Shown here: one piece after another, positions 47,501 to 55,552 of the stretch
How the letters are laid out: each line of letters begins with the position of its first letter
Numbering within the stretch: the stretch's first letter is position 1
Origin: Antedon mediterranea
Taxonomy: Eukaryota; Echinodermata; Crinoidea; Comatulida; Antedonidae
Direction: 5' to 3'
Length of the DNA stretch: 64,000 nucleotides
NCBI RefSeq assembly: GCF_964355755.1
Contig: NC_092674.1
Coordinates: forward strand, 16,063,001 to 16,127,000
Translations under genes and position numbers: made by a program
The notes under the pieces: model-generated
The model's input: only the letters and a program-made list of their open reading frames with translations
What the model was told of the DNA's origin: nothing
Database searches by the model: none

Positions 47501-50500
47501 ATGTTATTTAAATGTATCAAATTAACACAAGCCCATACAAATAAAAACAAAATGTATAGTATTTTGAGAAAAAACGAAATTTTAAGATACCTTGGTAAAT
47601 TAGCGAAAATTACTCACGCCATTGCAATATTCTATTTTAACGGCCGTCGGGAGACTCTATATTCACGACGTCACATATACACACGACGATATCAAGATCG
47701 TGTATGCCGCCCGATAGTCAGTGAATGATCGACGGCCTGTAAAGATATGCGAAGCGTTGACACTAATACTAATTTATTCAATATCTAATGTTGTTGAAAT
47801 ATAGGTCCCTAAAATGTACTTTGTTTGTTCTAAAACTCGAATGTAGAAGGCCTACCTCCCAAACCTTTACTAGGCCTAGGCCCCTAGCGCGGAGTCGATC
47901 CACCACCCACCCACATGCGAGGCTCTGTTTCATGCGCATCCAAGGACCAAAGCAATATCAACAACTTTCTGCTCATTGTCAGGCCAAAGTAAAATATGAA
48001 TAAAATTCGTTTTCGAACTGCCTGATTCGTGACAAATTATCATCTCGTATTACTAATTTAATTCTGCTAAACTAAAGAAACTAACACATTTTAGCAGTAT
48101 AAAAATTACGAACAATATACAAAATACACGAACGGAAAATATGGATACGCATCATTGCACACGGCGCTGTATCCCGGACAACGTTGCCAGAAAAAAACCG
48201 TTGATTTGAAGATTTTAAATCGTCTTTTACTCGATGAATAACCGTTTATACAGTAATAATTTTATCTCACAAAATTCTAAATACGTTTCTGCAAATGCAC
48301 AAGCATTTTTTAGAAAATACTCCATAGATTTTAAGAGTTAGCCAAAAAACTGCAAATTGTCCATTGGAGGGATAGGAATATATTCGCAAAGTGACGTCAC
48401 CCGCGAATTTGTTTGATTTTCAAATGGGGCTTTCCCCAAAAGGGCGAATTTATATTTTGTAACAATATACATTCTAGCAACACCTAATACTAATAGCCCC
48501 CAAAACATTCTAAAATTTTTAAAATCGAAAATCCATTTCAGGTCCATTTTAACACTTTGACTGCCAAAAGTTTTTCCAGTTAGAAATTGCCACTGCCAGC
48601 GTTTTTAGCTAATTTCAATATTTTTACTAAGCTGATTGAAACTATGTATGTGATCTGATTGATATGTAATTTAGACAGGTCTGTTGTGTAAAACTCGTTC
48701 ACTTAATTAGGGTATACATACAATAATAAAATTACACCATTATTTTTTATTCAGATAATAAACAAACATGCAAATCCACAAAATCCTTCTAAAGGCCAAT
48801 TTACACAGAAAACGCAAAAATAGAATCTATGTTATTTCTTATGACCATTTACACAGAACGCGGAGCGGACAAGCGGTTGAGCGGAAATCCGCTCAGGATC
48901 AAAACAGATTCGATTTTGTGAAAATACCGCGCGGTAATTATGGATTCTGGCCAACCAACGACATGATTGAAATGACGTCATCTATCAACAACTTTTTTTT
49001 TGCGTCCGTCGAGTGAAAGATGACAATAACTACGAGTGCCGTAGTAGGCCTAGCCTAGTTTGCAACTTCTTTTTATTCAGAAATACAAACACCTAATGTG
49101 ACTAATGTTCGTATAAGGATAGTGAAAAGAAAATACACATTTTAGTACGTTATTAGGCAACAATTCCCTCTAAAACTTAGGCCTGTGTGTGCTAGGCCTA
49201 CTGACAGTCAGTCACATCCAGGCTAGGCCAGCAGTGACTGTAACATGCATTAGCCTCGAGGCCTACACGCACCTACTTTCCACCACTCCGTTCGCGAACT
49301 CCGCGCGCTGTGTAAATGGGAAAAGCCACGCGGTTTTTCGCTTACAATTACCGCTTACCGTTACCGCTCGTCTGTGTAAATTGGCCTTAATGCTTCGGCC
49401 TAGCTATTACAACAAAAAATATTTAGAAGTATTTTTTCAATGCTATTTTACAATATTATTTATTAATAAAATTATTTAATTTTTCTTTATTTTAGCTTTT
49501 GGTGGTGAGAAATGGAAGTCAAATGTCCTTTTAACATCTTTTCTTGTACCAAGTATGGTTTTTGCTGTATTCTTTGTCATGAATCTGGTACTGTGGATCT
49601 ATGGTAGTTCAGCTGCAATTCCATTCACCACTTTAGTAGCATTGCTAGCGCTATGGTTCTGTGTTTCTACACCACTAACATTTTTTGGGGCATATTTTGG
49701 TTATAAAAACAGAGTGAGTAGAACGTAGATTTATATATTTTAGTTCGTATCACCCACCGTTAAACTCGGAAACCTAAATGTATAGTTCAGCCTTTCTGAG
49801 AATAGGAAGCTGTTATCATTTTTTATTGAAATTCTTTTGTATTGAATATATATTATTTTTTTTATTAGTAAGTTCAAAATATTGTATCATTGATGCTCTT
49901 TCCGTACTTAAATTTTCATTCGTATGTTGAATTCAAACTATTTAAATAACGGATAATAAATAACTCCGTATCTAGTGCAAGCCAATGAGCATTATGACCA
50001 ATTTCAACATTTATGTTAAAATGTGTAATTGTATCCTATCCATTCTTTCAGCCAATTGAGGTACCAGTACGAACAAATCAGATCCCACGGCAAATTCCAG
50101 AGCAGTCTTTCTACACTCGCCCATTGCCTGGCATTGTTATGGGAGGAATTTTGCCATTTGGATGTATTTTCATTCAACTATTTTTTATTCTTAATAGTAT
50201 ATGGTATGTGAATACAAAATATATTAGCCATTTAAATCTGAATATACTTTATCCAACAATAGGGAGGTTTCGCAACCTTACGAATACGATAACGAAAATG
50301 GATATGTCACACATTTGTGAAACTTTTGAGCTGATCCTCATTTCATATTCGTAAAGCGTATTCGTGTTGACGAATATCACCAGTCATATTCGTAACTACA
50401 AAACGAGTATAGTTTTTTATCTATTTTGCATTTGAATCGGGAATAATTCATGATTATAATATAATTATAGATTTATTGAAAGTAATTTACTAAAGTAATT

Positions 50501-53467
50501 TACTAAAATAATTTACTAAAATGCCAGGTCAATTTTGATAAATAGCAGTTTTGAAAGTCCTCACTCGCTTTGATGTTACGCTAGGCCTAGCCAGCCAAGC
50601 AACACATGCCTACCACTTCGCTCAATTTTACCGCAGTCATATTTTGGATATTTAGCCATGCGAAACAGATTTTTACTGGCTTCTGAAAAACGAATACGTG
50701 TGCGTGATGTATCCGTTTTCGTTATCATATTCGTAAGATTGCAAAACCTGCCTATTATCAAGTTTGGATAAACCTGATAAAGTAAATATTATTAATTTAT
50801 TGGAAATAGCTGCCAGTTAGGTTTAATAGTTTGTTACAACCAGCAACAGTTAATTTACATTTTTTAATATTACTGTATGTATATAAATACTACCTGCACA
50901 AAACATCTTTTCTACCATAATAATTTTACATTCTCAAAGTAAAATAAAGCTTTTATTGTCTTTAATACTCTAGATAAGAAGAAACCCATTGTAATTTGTG
51001 ATTAAACCTTCAAAACCCTTTGCCCTTTACAAATACTAAAGTTCCACTACAATCTCGCATCTGGCTTGGCTCATTGCGATCAAAATTTCAAGCCAGTGAT
51101 TCACACATTTGACTGGTTACTTTAAAATCCTATTAGTGAAACAGAAGGTTAGTGCACCACCTCCTGGATTGCTCATCAATTCAGGTTGATCCTGGTAGCT
51201 TGCCATAATTCTGCCTACGTGAGATTTCACCCCAGATATCAATCCATGTTGGGTCACACTAAAAAAATCAAGCCAGGTGTGAGGCTGTAGTGCGGCCATA
51301 GTATTTGTGAATACAGAATACACTGGATTCTTCCAGTTTCCTGCCAGGAAATTTCACATCAAATTAGATAAAGGGTTAATTTTGTTTTGTTGAATGTGTA
51401 TCCAAGAAAGTTAGATCTATTTTGATTTATTTTAAATTGCATTTGTGTATGAACCAATTATAAAATTGTGTTGTCCTCCTTTCAACAGGTCCCATCAGTT
51501 CTACTATATGTTTGGCTTTTTGTTTGTGGTTGCCCTTATTCTTGTCATCACTTGCTCAGAAGCAACAATACTATTGTGTTATTTTCATCTTTGTGCAGAG
51601 GTAATGTTATAATGTAACAATAGAGAGCTTTCAGTTTGTGACAACCTAGAACATACATATTGATATGTCGTTATCAAATCTGCAAATCCTGAAAAATTTT
51701 AAAATTATAATGGGAAATATAGGACATCAGATTATGTTAGCACTTCATTCCACCTCATTTGATTCTTTATATTGACTGATCTGATTAGACCTAATATAGG
51801 TAGATTTGAAATTCTTAACAACTTTAATATTTAAAATATAACAAAAAACATTCTTTCATTTTATGGTTATACACTTTGAAAGAACAACCATGCAGATGAC
51901 CAAACATATGTTTCAGATCTCAATTCATTTAAAATGAAAAATGTTTTGAATATAAATTCTTAATAACAAACTAAAAAATAAAAACTTTCTTTTTTTCATC
52001 AAGATTAAATTAAATCCAAATCACTGCATATATTATACTTTCAACTACTTTACATTTAACTTGTGAGCATTTTTGCAATAGCGTCAACACTATTGCATTT
52101 TATATTAATTTGCAGGAAATATAAAATAATTAATTAAATACGTTTTTATTTCAGGATTATCATTGGTGGTGGCGATCTTTCTTGACTAGTGGATTTACAG
52201 CCTTTTATTTTGGAATATATTGCGTACATTATTTTGTGTCAAAGCTTCAAATTGTAGGTGGTGCCAGCACTCTTCTGTACTTTGGATATACATTTATTAT
52301 GGTCCTTCTTTTCTTTTTGTTTTGTGGTAAGTAATTTTTGTGTTTTTAACATGCAAAGATTATCTATGAATAGCACAATCATGGATGGATGTCATTTAAA
52401 GTATATATATATATATATATATATCCAATCTGCAGACAGTACTGTTTCGATATTATTAGATCGCGTCAGTGCAGCTCAGGTTATATTTAATGTATTGTCC
52501 TCCAAAAACATGAAAAATTAAGATTAATTAAATCAGATAATTTATTTTATTTTATTTATTCGACTTCTCACTAACTCAGTTAGTGAAGGATCTGGACCAA
52601 CAAGTGGTAAACACCTCTAAAACGATCCAGTCCCAATTTGCACAGTGGCTGTGTGTGACAGTGGCTGTGTTTGTGTGGACTAGTACACCGGGGTAACCCC
52701 CTACTCGTCTCGAAAGATGTACTAGGTTCTTTAAAGTGCGCATGAGCTATGTGTAAACTGGACCTACGGTTTATAGTCCTTATCCGAGAAGACTCGTTCT
52801 ACCACCAGAACCATGGAGCGAGTGAGCCTCGAACCCTTGCCGATGTTATGGCTACGTAATTACGATTCCACTGTCTTAACCGCTCGGCCACTCACTAATA
52901 CTAATCAAATAATGTTTTCATTTATAAATTGACAAAATAAATGGTTCAACCACAAACCCACTGGCTGGCAGCCAATTTGGCCATTTTTTTAATTTAAATT
53001 ACATTTTTTAAAGTAAATACATTATTTTTCGATCCAATTTGTGGTCAAAGTAACTAATATGTTACATTAAAATGGCTTATTTAACAAAAATGTTATTCTT
53101 TTTAGGGGGACAATACATCTTTCAGATAACTTTAACTGTTTTTTAAAACTTTTAATACAAAACAATGATTCTTGGTAGAAGTATTGGGTTAGTTGACAAA
53201 AATTTCCGAAAGCATAATATTGTGAGTTGCCAAAATGATTTGATTTGTGGGCTATCAAATGATAGCAACATCTCTGTTTGGTTTTTTTTTTATTATTGTT
53301 TCTTATTTTATGAAAGCATAAATTTGTCTTTTGTAAATATTGTATTGTACTGTTATCAGCATTGGGAAATTATAGCAAAGGAACTTTTTTTTTTCATAGG
53401 AACTGTGGGTTTCTTTTCTTGCCTCTGGTTTGTAATGAAGATTTACAGTGTTGTTAAGGTGGATTGA
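23421..53467 (+). CDS. TM9SF2: Transmembrane 9 superfamily member 2 (nonaspanin), 14 exons
   Basis: Joining 14 exons at GT-AG sites (23421-23549, 28168-28235, 38223-38444, 38724-38853, 39021-39148, 41009-41138, 41703-41888, 42629-42761, 45955-46074, 49496-49713, 50052-50203, 51489-51600, 52155-52326, 53400-53467) gives a 1968-nt frame and 655 residues, close to the vertebrate length of about 660. Residues 1-23 are a signal peptide, followed by [12 protein letters not shown]. The lumenal domain runs to about 295, then nine membrane segments begin with [20 protein letters not shown]. Hallmarks include [58 protein letters not shown] and [12 protein letters not shown]. The C-terminal KVD fits the KxD/E COPI-binding Golgi-retention signal of this family. 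TM9SF proteins act in Golgi/endosome membranes; mammalian TM9SF2 affects glycosylation. The start ATG at 23421 was chosen because the signal peptide follows it directly. About 93% of the span is intron, much of it transposon. Confidence 0.97.
23844..23867 (+). repeat. Left arm of outer inverted repeat in intron 1
   Basis: GGCGCTAGTTCCGTTTCGCA plus CCTG. It pairs with 27565-27588 in inverse orientation with one mismatch. The arms bracket 3.7 kb and could be TIRs of a DNA transposon, but no target duplication is evident. Confidence 0.6.
23971..24045 (+). repeat. Left arm of inner inverted repeat in intron 1
   Basis: Begins GGATCAGGTGCCGTTTTCGG. It is inverted relative to 26508-26582 over about 70 bp with few mismatches. 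It is either a pair of dispersed-repeat copies or the ends of an element. Confidence 0.7.
25149..25320 (+). repeat. Imperfect tandem repeat of about 45 bp
   Basis: Three to four units carrying CCGATTGTAYTGTAGTATTT followed by AGGAT..TTTAAT. Located in TM9SF2 intron 1. Confidence 0.7.
25900..26330 (-). pseudogene. LINE ORF2 C-terminal (zinc-knuckle) fragment in intron 1
   Basis: The - strand reads [20 protein letters not shown]..., then [19 protein letters not shown] and, after a frame change, [20 protein letters not shown]. The spacing of C..C and H....C matches the C-terminal zinc-binding region of LINE ORF2 proteins. Stops interrupt it. It lies opposite to TM9SF2 transcription. Confidence 0.65.
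26508..26582 (-). repeat. Right arm of inner inverted repeat in intron 1
   Basis: Reverse-complement partner of 23971-24045. Confidence 0.7.
27565..27588 (-). repeat. Right arm of outer inverted repeat in intron 1
   Basis: Reverse-complement partner of 23844-23867, 24 bp with one mismatch. Confidence 0.6.
27606..27655 (+). repeat. Short direct repeat, copy 1
   Basis: AATAATAATATTCAATAGAT plus TTATTGTC.CATAATAA recurs at 27929-27987 with few changes, each next to CAGTACCTAGT. Confidence 0.75.
27929..27987 (+). repeat. Short direct repeat, copy 2
   Basis: Partner of 27606-27655. Confidence 0.75.
28168..28235 (+). CDS. TM9SF2: TM9SF2 exon 2
   Basis: Follows TTTTTCAG. Codes [20 protein letters not shown] and YD. 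Donor GTAAGT at 28236; phase 2 intron. Confidence 0.95.
28344..28687 (+). repeat. Left-end tandem duplication of E1, copy 1
   Basis: 344 bp, tandem and highly similar to 28688-29031. Both copies start at the TIR sequence and include GCCGAGAAAATGCGATTTTA and a CGATTTCCGCGCGTTGAAAA segment. Confidence 0.95.
28688..29031 (+). repeat. Left-end tandem duplication of E1, copy 2
   Basis: Second unit. The element body continues from this copy (GTTATCAGGCTTTAAATAAG). Confidence 0.95.
29772..34069. mobile_element. 4.3-kb nested TIR element, superfamily unknown
   Basis: Ends are 26-bp inverted repeats with one mismatch, starting GGGTGTTTCCATAAAT and ending AAGGGGCCA. ATTT flanks both sides (29768-29771 and 34070-34073). 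The related copy E2 has the uninterrupted site (ATTT once at 35186-35189, followed by CAATTTA as at 34074), which proves the boundaries. No ORF over about 70 codons, so it is non-autonomous. Subterminal direct motifs are like GGTGTCTCCGTTACACGTGA (right side: about 33284, 33485, 33859) and CGTGTCTC...GTTACG (left side: about 30179, 30544). A 4-bp duplication is compatible with Sola, Ginger or Academ types, not decided. Confidence 0.88.
31665..32215 (+). repeat. Tandem repeat of about 138 bp inside the 4.3-kb element
   Basis: Three clear units start at CACGTGCTTGG (31674, 31810, 31950), each followed by CTCCACATTGAGATCGCG-like and GGCTCGGCGACTCC-like segments. A fourth, degraded unit ends near 32215. 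Confidence 0.85.
34149..36164 (+). mobile_element. Second copy (E2) of the outer transposon family, inserted in E1
   Basis: 2016 bp. Starts TAGGTATCCAAATGA and ends CATTGGGATACCTA. ATACTAT flanks both sides (34142-34148 and 36165-36171), again a 7-bp duplication. The body is colinear with E1: left end with AAATCCGCGCGC, a CGGCCGAAAG segment near 35105, and a right end with GTACAACTCTGTGGTATCTA. The 101-codon ORF at 34771-35076 has no recognised homologue and is not conserved as an ORF in E1, so it is probably not a gene. Confidence 0.88.
36920..37429. mobile_element. pogo/Tc1-like MITE in E1
   Basis: 510 bp with TIRs starting CAGTAGAACC and a shared TTTTACGTAC about 13 bp in, flanked by TA on each side (36918-36919 and 37430-37431). 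The corresponding place in E2 (near 36083) is uninterrupted. TIR sequence and TA duplication fit the Tc1/mariner (pogo/Tigger) group. No transposase. Confidence 0.88.
37500..37985 (-). pseudogene. LINE ORF2 C-terminal fragment
   Basis: The - strand reads LQRVQNAA..., then a stop-interrupted stretch and [32 protein letters not shown] and a tail ending [10 protein letters not shown]. This matches the end of CR1/L2-like ORF2 proteins (LHWLPV..RI.FK...FK.L pattern). The boundary with E1 at 37503-37510 overlaps its 3' end. Dead copy opposite to TM9SF2. Confidence 0.78.
38223..38444 (+). CDS. TM9SF2: TM9SF2 exon 3
   Basis: Codes [22 protein letters not shown] and [12 protein letters not shown]. 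The acceptor (AAAAAATTAG) has a weak pyrimidine tract. Donor GTGAGT; phase 2 intron. Confidence 0.93.
38724..38853 (+). CDS. TM9SF2: TM9SF2 exon 4
   Basis: Codes [20 protein letters not shown], then [11 protein letters not shown] and MDACVID. Donor GTATGT; phase 0 intron. Confidence 0.95.
39021..39148 (+). CDS. TM9SF2: TM9SF2 exon 5
   Basis: Follows CTTTTTTTAG. Codes [16 protein letters not shown] and [10 protein letters not shown]. Donor GTAAAA; phase 2 intron. Confidence 0.94.
39234..40908. mobile_element. hAT-like non-autonomous element in TM9SF2 intron 5
   Basis: 1675 bp. TIRs CAGGCCTCGAATTT are exact at both ends, and CAATTAT flanks both sides (39227-39233 and 40909-40915). The CAGG start and 7-8-bp duplication suggest hAT. 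Subterminal regions carry repeats like TTGGCCTTGGTGCCC. An internal direct repeat (39788-39832 and 39873-39921) contains CACGCACCCTCTGATAAGAA. No transposase ORF. Confidence 0.87.
41009..41138 (+). CDS. TM9SF2: TM9SF2 exon 6
   Basis: Codes [20 protein letters not shown] and [10 protein letters not shown]. Donor GTTAGT is slightly weak; phase 0 intron. Confidence 0.92.
41703..41888 (+). CDS. TM9SF2: TM9SF2 exon 7
   Basis: Codes [20 protein letters not shown] and the first membrane segment. Ends YNQMDT. Donor GTAAGA; phase 0 intron. Confidence 0.96.
42629..42761 (+). CDS. TM9SF2: TM9SF2 exon 8
   Basis: Codes [20 protein letters not shown] and [14 protein letters not shown]. Donor GTAAGT; phase 1 intron. 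Confidence 0.96.
42988..43056. repeat. Perfect 28-bp inverted repeat (hairpin) in intron 8
   Basis: Arms 42988-43015 (starts GGTGAATGATGAAAGGTTAT) and 43029-43056 are exact reverse complements with a 13-nt loop. A weaker outer repeat of ATGTAATGGT lies outside. Probably a young MITE or foldback. Confidence 0.92.
43740..45180 (-). pseudogene. Tx1/L1-like LINE ORF2 C-terminal region in intron 8
   Basis: The - strand has a 277-residue frame at 43768-44601 with [37 protein letters not shown] and the zinc-knuckle [17 protein letters not shown]. It is preceded in other frames by [20 protein letters not shown] (44576-44881) and [20 protein letters not shown]-type sequence (about 45050-45150). The order and motifs fit the end of Tx1/L1 ORF2. 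The RT core is absent (5' truncation), and at least one frameshift separates the parts. It is antisense to TM9SF2. Confidence 0.85.
45955..46074 (+). CDS. TM9SF2: TM9SF2 exon 9
   Basis: Codes [20 protein letters not shown] and [15 protein letters not shown]. Donor GTAAGT; phase 1 intron. Confidence 0.96.
46409..47164. mobile_element. TIR element of 756 bp in intron 9
   Basis: The left end CGTATATTTCGGTGTATAAG (then TCGCAC) and the right end GTGCGATTATACACCGAAAT (then ATACG) are inverted repeats. Direct and inverted GTATAAGACGCACC-like words lie just inside each end. The target duplication is uncertain. No ORF; non-autonomous. Confidence 0.8.
48793..49387. mobile_element. PIF/Harbinger-type MITE in intron 9
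   Basis: 595 bp with exact 17-bp TIRs AGGCCAATTTACACAGA, flanked by TAA on both sides (48790-48792 and 49388-49390). A 3-bp TAA duplication is diagnostic for PIF/Harbinger. A second, inner inverted pair (ACCATTTACACAG near 48843; CTGTGTAAATGG near 49308) suggests a nested or duplicated end. No transposase. Confidence 0.9.
49496..49713 (+). CDS. TM9SF2: TM9SF2 exon 10
   Basis: Codes [20 protein letters not shown] and [19 protein letters not shown], ending YFGYKNR. Donor GTGAGT; phase 0 intron. A Harbinger-type MITE ends only 108 bp upstream. Confidence 0.96.
50052..50203 (+). CDS. TM9SF2: TM9SF2 exon 11
   Basis: Codes [40 protein letters not shown]. Donor GTATGT; phase 2 intron. Confidence 0.97.
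50258..50756. mobile_element. TIR MITE in intron 11
   Basis: About 40-bp imperfect inverted repeats (AATAGGGAGGTTTCGCAACC versus AATAGGCAGGTTTTGCAATC, then TTACGAATA.GATAACGAAAA). 499 bp, non-coding. Confidence 0.82.
51489..51600 (+). CDS. TM9SF2: TM9SF2 exon 12
   Basis: Codes [20 protein letters not shown] and [17 protein letters not shown]. Donor GTAATG; phase 0 intron. Confidence 0.97.
52155..52326 (+). CDS. TM9SF2: TM9SF2 exon 13
   Basis: Codes [20 protein letters not shown] and [20 protein letters not shown]. Donor GTAAGT; phase 1 intron. Confidence 0.96.
52400..52424. repeat. (TA)n microsatellite
   Basis: Uninterrupted TA dinucleotide run in TM9SF2 intron 13. Confidence 0.95.
52542..52902 (-). 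mobile_element. tRNA-derived SINE, copy 1
   Basis: The - strand starts with a class-II-tRNA-like head. It has an A-box-like TGGCCGAGCGGTTAAG, a long variable region, and a B-box-like GGGTTCGAGGC. A body follows with TCTTCTCGGATAAGGACTAT and a short A/T-rich tail. AATCAGATAAT (52531-52541) and AATCAAATAAT (52903-52913) are a likely 11-bp target duplication with one change. Inserted in TM9SF2 intron 13, antisense. Not a functional tRNA, because the anticodon arm is degenerate. Confidence 0.85.
52930..53085 (-). repeat. Dispersed repeat, copy 2 of 3 (inverted)
   Basis: Reverse complement matches 54165-54280 (TTTGACCA..AA, AATGTAATTTAAA landmarks) and 13660-13800. The following 53085-53130 resembles 54355-54425 in direct orientation (GGGGGACAATACATCTTT), so the copy is rearranged. 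Confidence 0.65.
53400..53467 (+). CDS. TM9SF2: TM9SF2 exon 14 (terminal)
   Basis: Follows a T-rich tract and CATAG. Codes [20 protein letters not shown] and VD before TGA at 53465-53467. Confidence 0.97.
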
Positions 53468-53875
53468 TTGAAAGGATCTGCAAGGTGTATTACTACCTTT
53501 GAAAAAAGAACAACAATCAACAACAGGCAAAGTAGCAGTATATAATAAAAAAAAATGTTTTTCTAATACAAATTCATTTTGTTGTTTTGTGATCAGTTTG
53601 CCCATTCAATAGGCTTTTTTATACTTAATTTTCTTTTGCTTCTTACATTGTTTGTAATGACTTTGTGATGTTTGTAAAATATGAAGGTAGAAAGTTGTAC
53701 AATTAGGACTTGCTTAAAACATTTACATCGTTATTTATTTATGACATTACAGTATTGATTGAAGATTTACATGTTTACTTTTGAGTGTTTATTAACAATA
53801 CTTAATGGCCAAATTATAAAATTGACTACTGAATGTCTTGTGTATAGAACCTTCAATAGCTGACAAATTTAATTC

Positions 53876-53881
53876 AATAAA
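53876..53881 (+). terminator. TM9SF2: Candidate poly(A) signal of TM9SF2
   Basis: AATAAA 409 nt after the stop codon, followed by T-rich sequence. An earlier AATAAA in an A-run near 53544 is an alternative. Confidence 0.55.
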
Positions 53882-54164
53882 AAATTTATTTTCGGGTTTC
53901 TTTTTCCCCCAATACCTACACAGTAGGTAGTAACAGTATTGACATTTTTGTTGGCTTCAAATATTGGAATCTCTTCTCAAACCCAAATTCACATTGTAAT
54001 AGAATAAAAAATTACACAAATTCATTTTAAAAATTAATTTTTGGTAGTGTTAACATACATTTTGTCTCTTCAATTTTGGGTTTCAAAATAGCAATATGTC
54101 AATTACGTGTTTATTATCCCTGTATAGATCACCTATTAAAGATATAAAAAAACATATTTGTTGA

Positions 54165-54430
54165 ATATGCCATTTTAATGTCGGGTAATAGTTACTCACT
54201 TTGACCAAAAACTGAATCGGAAAAAAAATGTACCTTAATTAAAAAATGTAATTTAAAGCAAAAAAATGCTTAAATTGTCTGTCGGACAATGGTTTTTGGT
54301 TAAAATTAACTGTTTCTTTTATCTTTTTTTTAAATAACTTTATTATAACTGCAAAATGACTTATTTAATATCTGATTTTATTAATCTTCATTTTTCTTGT
54401 TTTTGGGGGACAATACATCTTTAGGTACTG
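54165..54430 (+). repeat. Dispersed repeat, copy 3 of 3
   Basis: Colinear with 13660-13990: CACTTTGACCAAAAA, AATTTAAAGCAAAAAAA, GGACAATGGTTTTT, TATTAATCTTCATTTTTC. Confidence 0.7.
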
Positions 54431-54604
54431 TATTACAGAATCGGTTACTTTTTTGCAGAAATGTATCTTATGAAGGAGTTAAGCAATTTTAAATTGTTAT
54501 ATACATTCTCATTCTCACAAATTTCCTCATCTTATCGTTTCAAATTAATTAATACATTTTTAGTATATCACCGGGCGGTTTAGAATCTATTCTATGCCTG
54601 TGGT

Positions 54605-54765
54605 GTTTATATATATATATAAATCCAAAGGCAAATTACTGAAAATAATGACAATACTGTGGGTATCAGTGGCTGGATCTCAATGGAGATACAATATGAA
54701 ATAAGCAAAAACCTAAATCAAAACGATAAAGTAAAACAGCCAGAAAAAGTAGCAGAGCTTTTTAT
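54605..54765 (+). repeat. PLE-associated terminal repeat fragment
   Basis: ATCCAAAGGCAAATTACTGA, TGTGGGTATCAGTGGCTGGA and AAATCAAAACGATAAAGTAA occur in the same order as at 60023-60138. The segment ends in a TA tract where the 60-kb copy continues to CTTTCGGGCAACACTAGCCC. Confidence 0.8.
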
Positions 54766-54769
54766 ATAT

Positions 54770-55430
54770 ATATTGCTCTTCTAACTTTAGTTAATAATTA
54801 TAGGAGATATAAAAAAACACACAAGATTACCTTTCAATCTCACAGGGCTGGCAGAATTTCTTCTAGTTAAATTGTTTGAAAGCCACACTACAATGTATGA
54901 TACCACAAAATAAAGAAAGGTATACAAATCATGTTCTACTTTTGGTCAGATTACACAGTTAGTTATCTATCACCTTGTATTCCAAATTCTACAATAATGT
55001 TGCCCAAAAAAGAGGCTTTTTTAGATTATCTTTTTTATAATATATTTTAATGCTTTCATTTGGTGTTTTAGATTATTTTGGTTTAGATAGATTGAAAGGA
55101 AGATGTGACATTATGAATACATTTTAAATGGTATTTGGGACACCTATTTACATCGCTTTTGTTGTATGAATTTTCATAGTTTTTTTTATTAAAATGTACT
55201 TGATATTAAATATTTAAATTAATTAATATTATGCCTGATGGTGTTGGTTTCTTCTTTAAATCCAGATCAGTGTCTACATTTATTTGACTAATAAAATATG
55301 TTATTTACAAGAATACAGACTAGACAATCAATTTGAAGATGGTTTCTTTATTAAAATAAATCACTTGAGTGATACTGTATGACATCAATAGAACATTTTC
55401 CCCAGATTACAATATTTATTTGATGCAACC
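54770..55430. other. Intergenic, no feature recognised
   Basis: AT-rich DNA between convergent TM9SF2 and the glycosyltransferase gene. It probably contains the latter's 3'UTR end; no clear signal was chosen. Confidence 0.4.
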
Positions 55431-55552
55431 TTACCTACCATATTTAGAAAAGTTTAAGAGTTGAAATAAATGAAAGGTCTAATATATTAACTTGCTGGTC
55501 CTGGTGGTATGTCATGCATTTCCACAAATTTAGATATTTAACACTTTTCAGT

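Noticed and set aside
52825-52900. tRNA gene candidate on the - strand
   Set aside because: A- and B-box-like words are present, but the anticodon arm is degenerate and it heads a SINE with body and target duplication.
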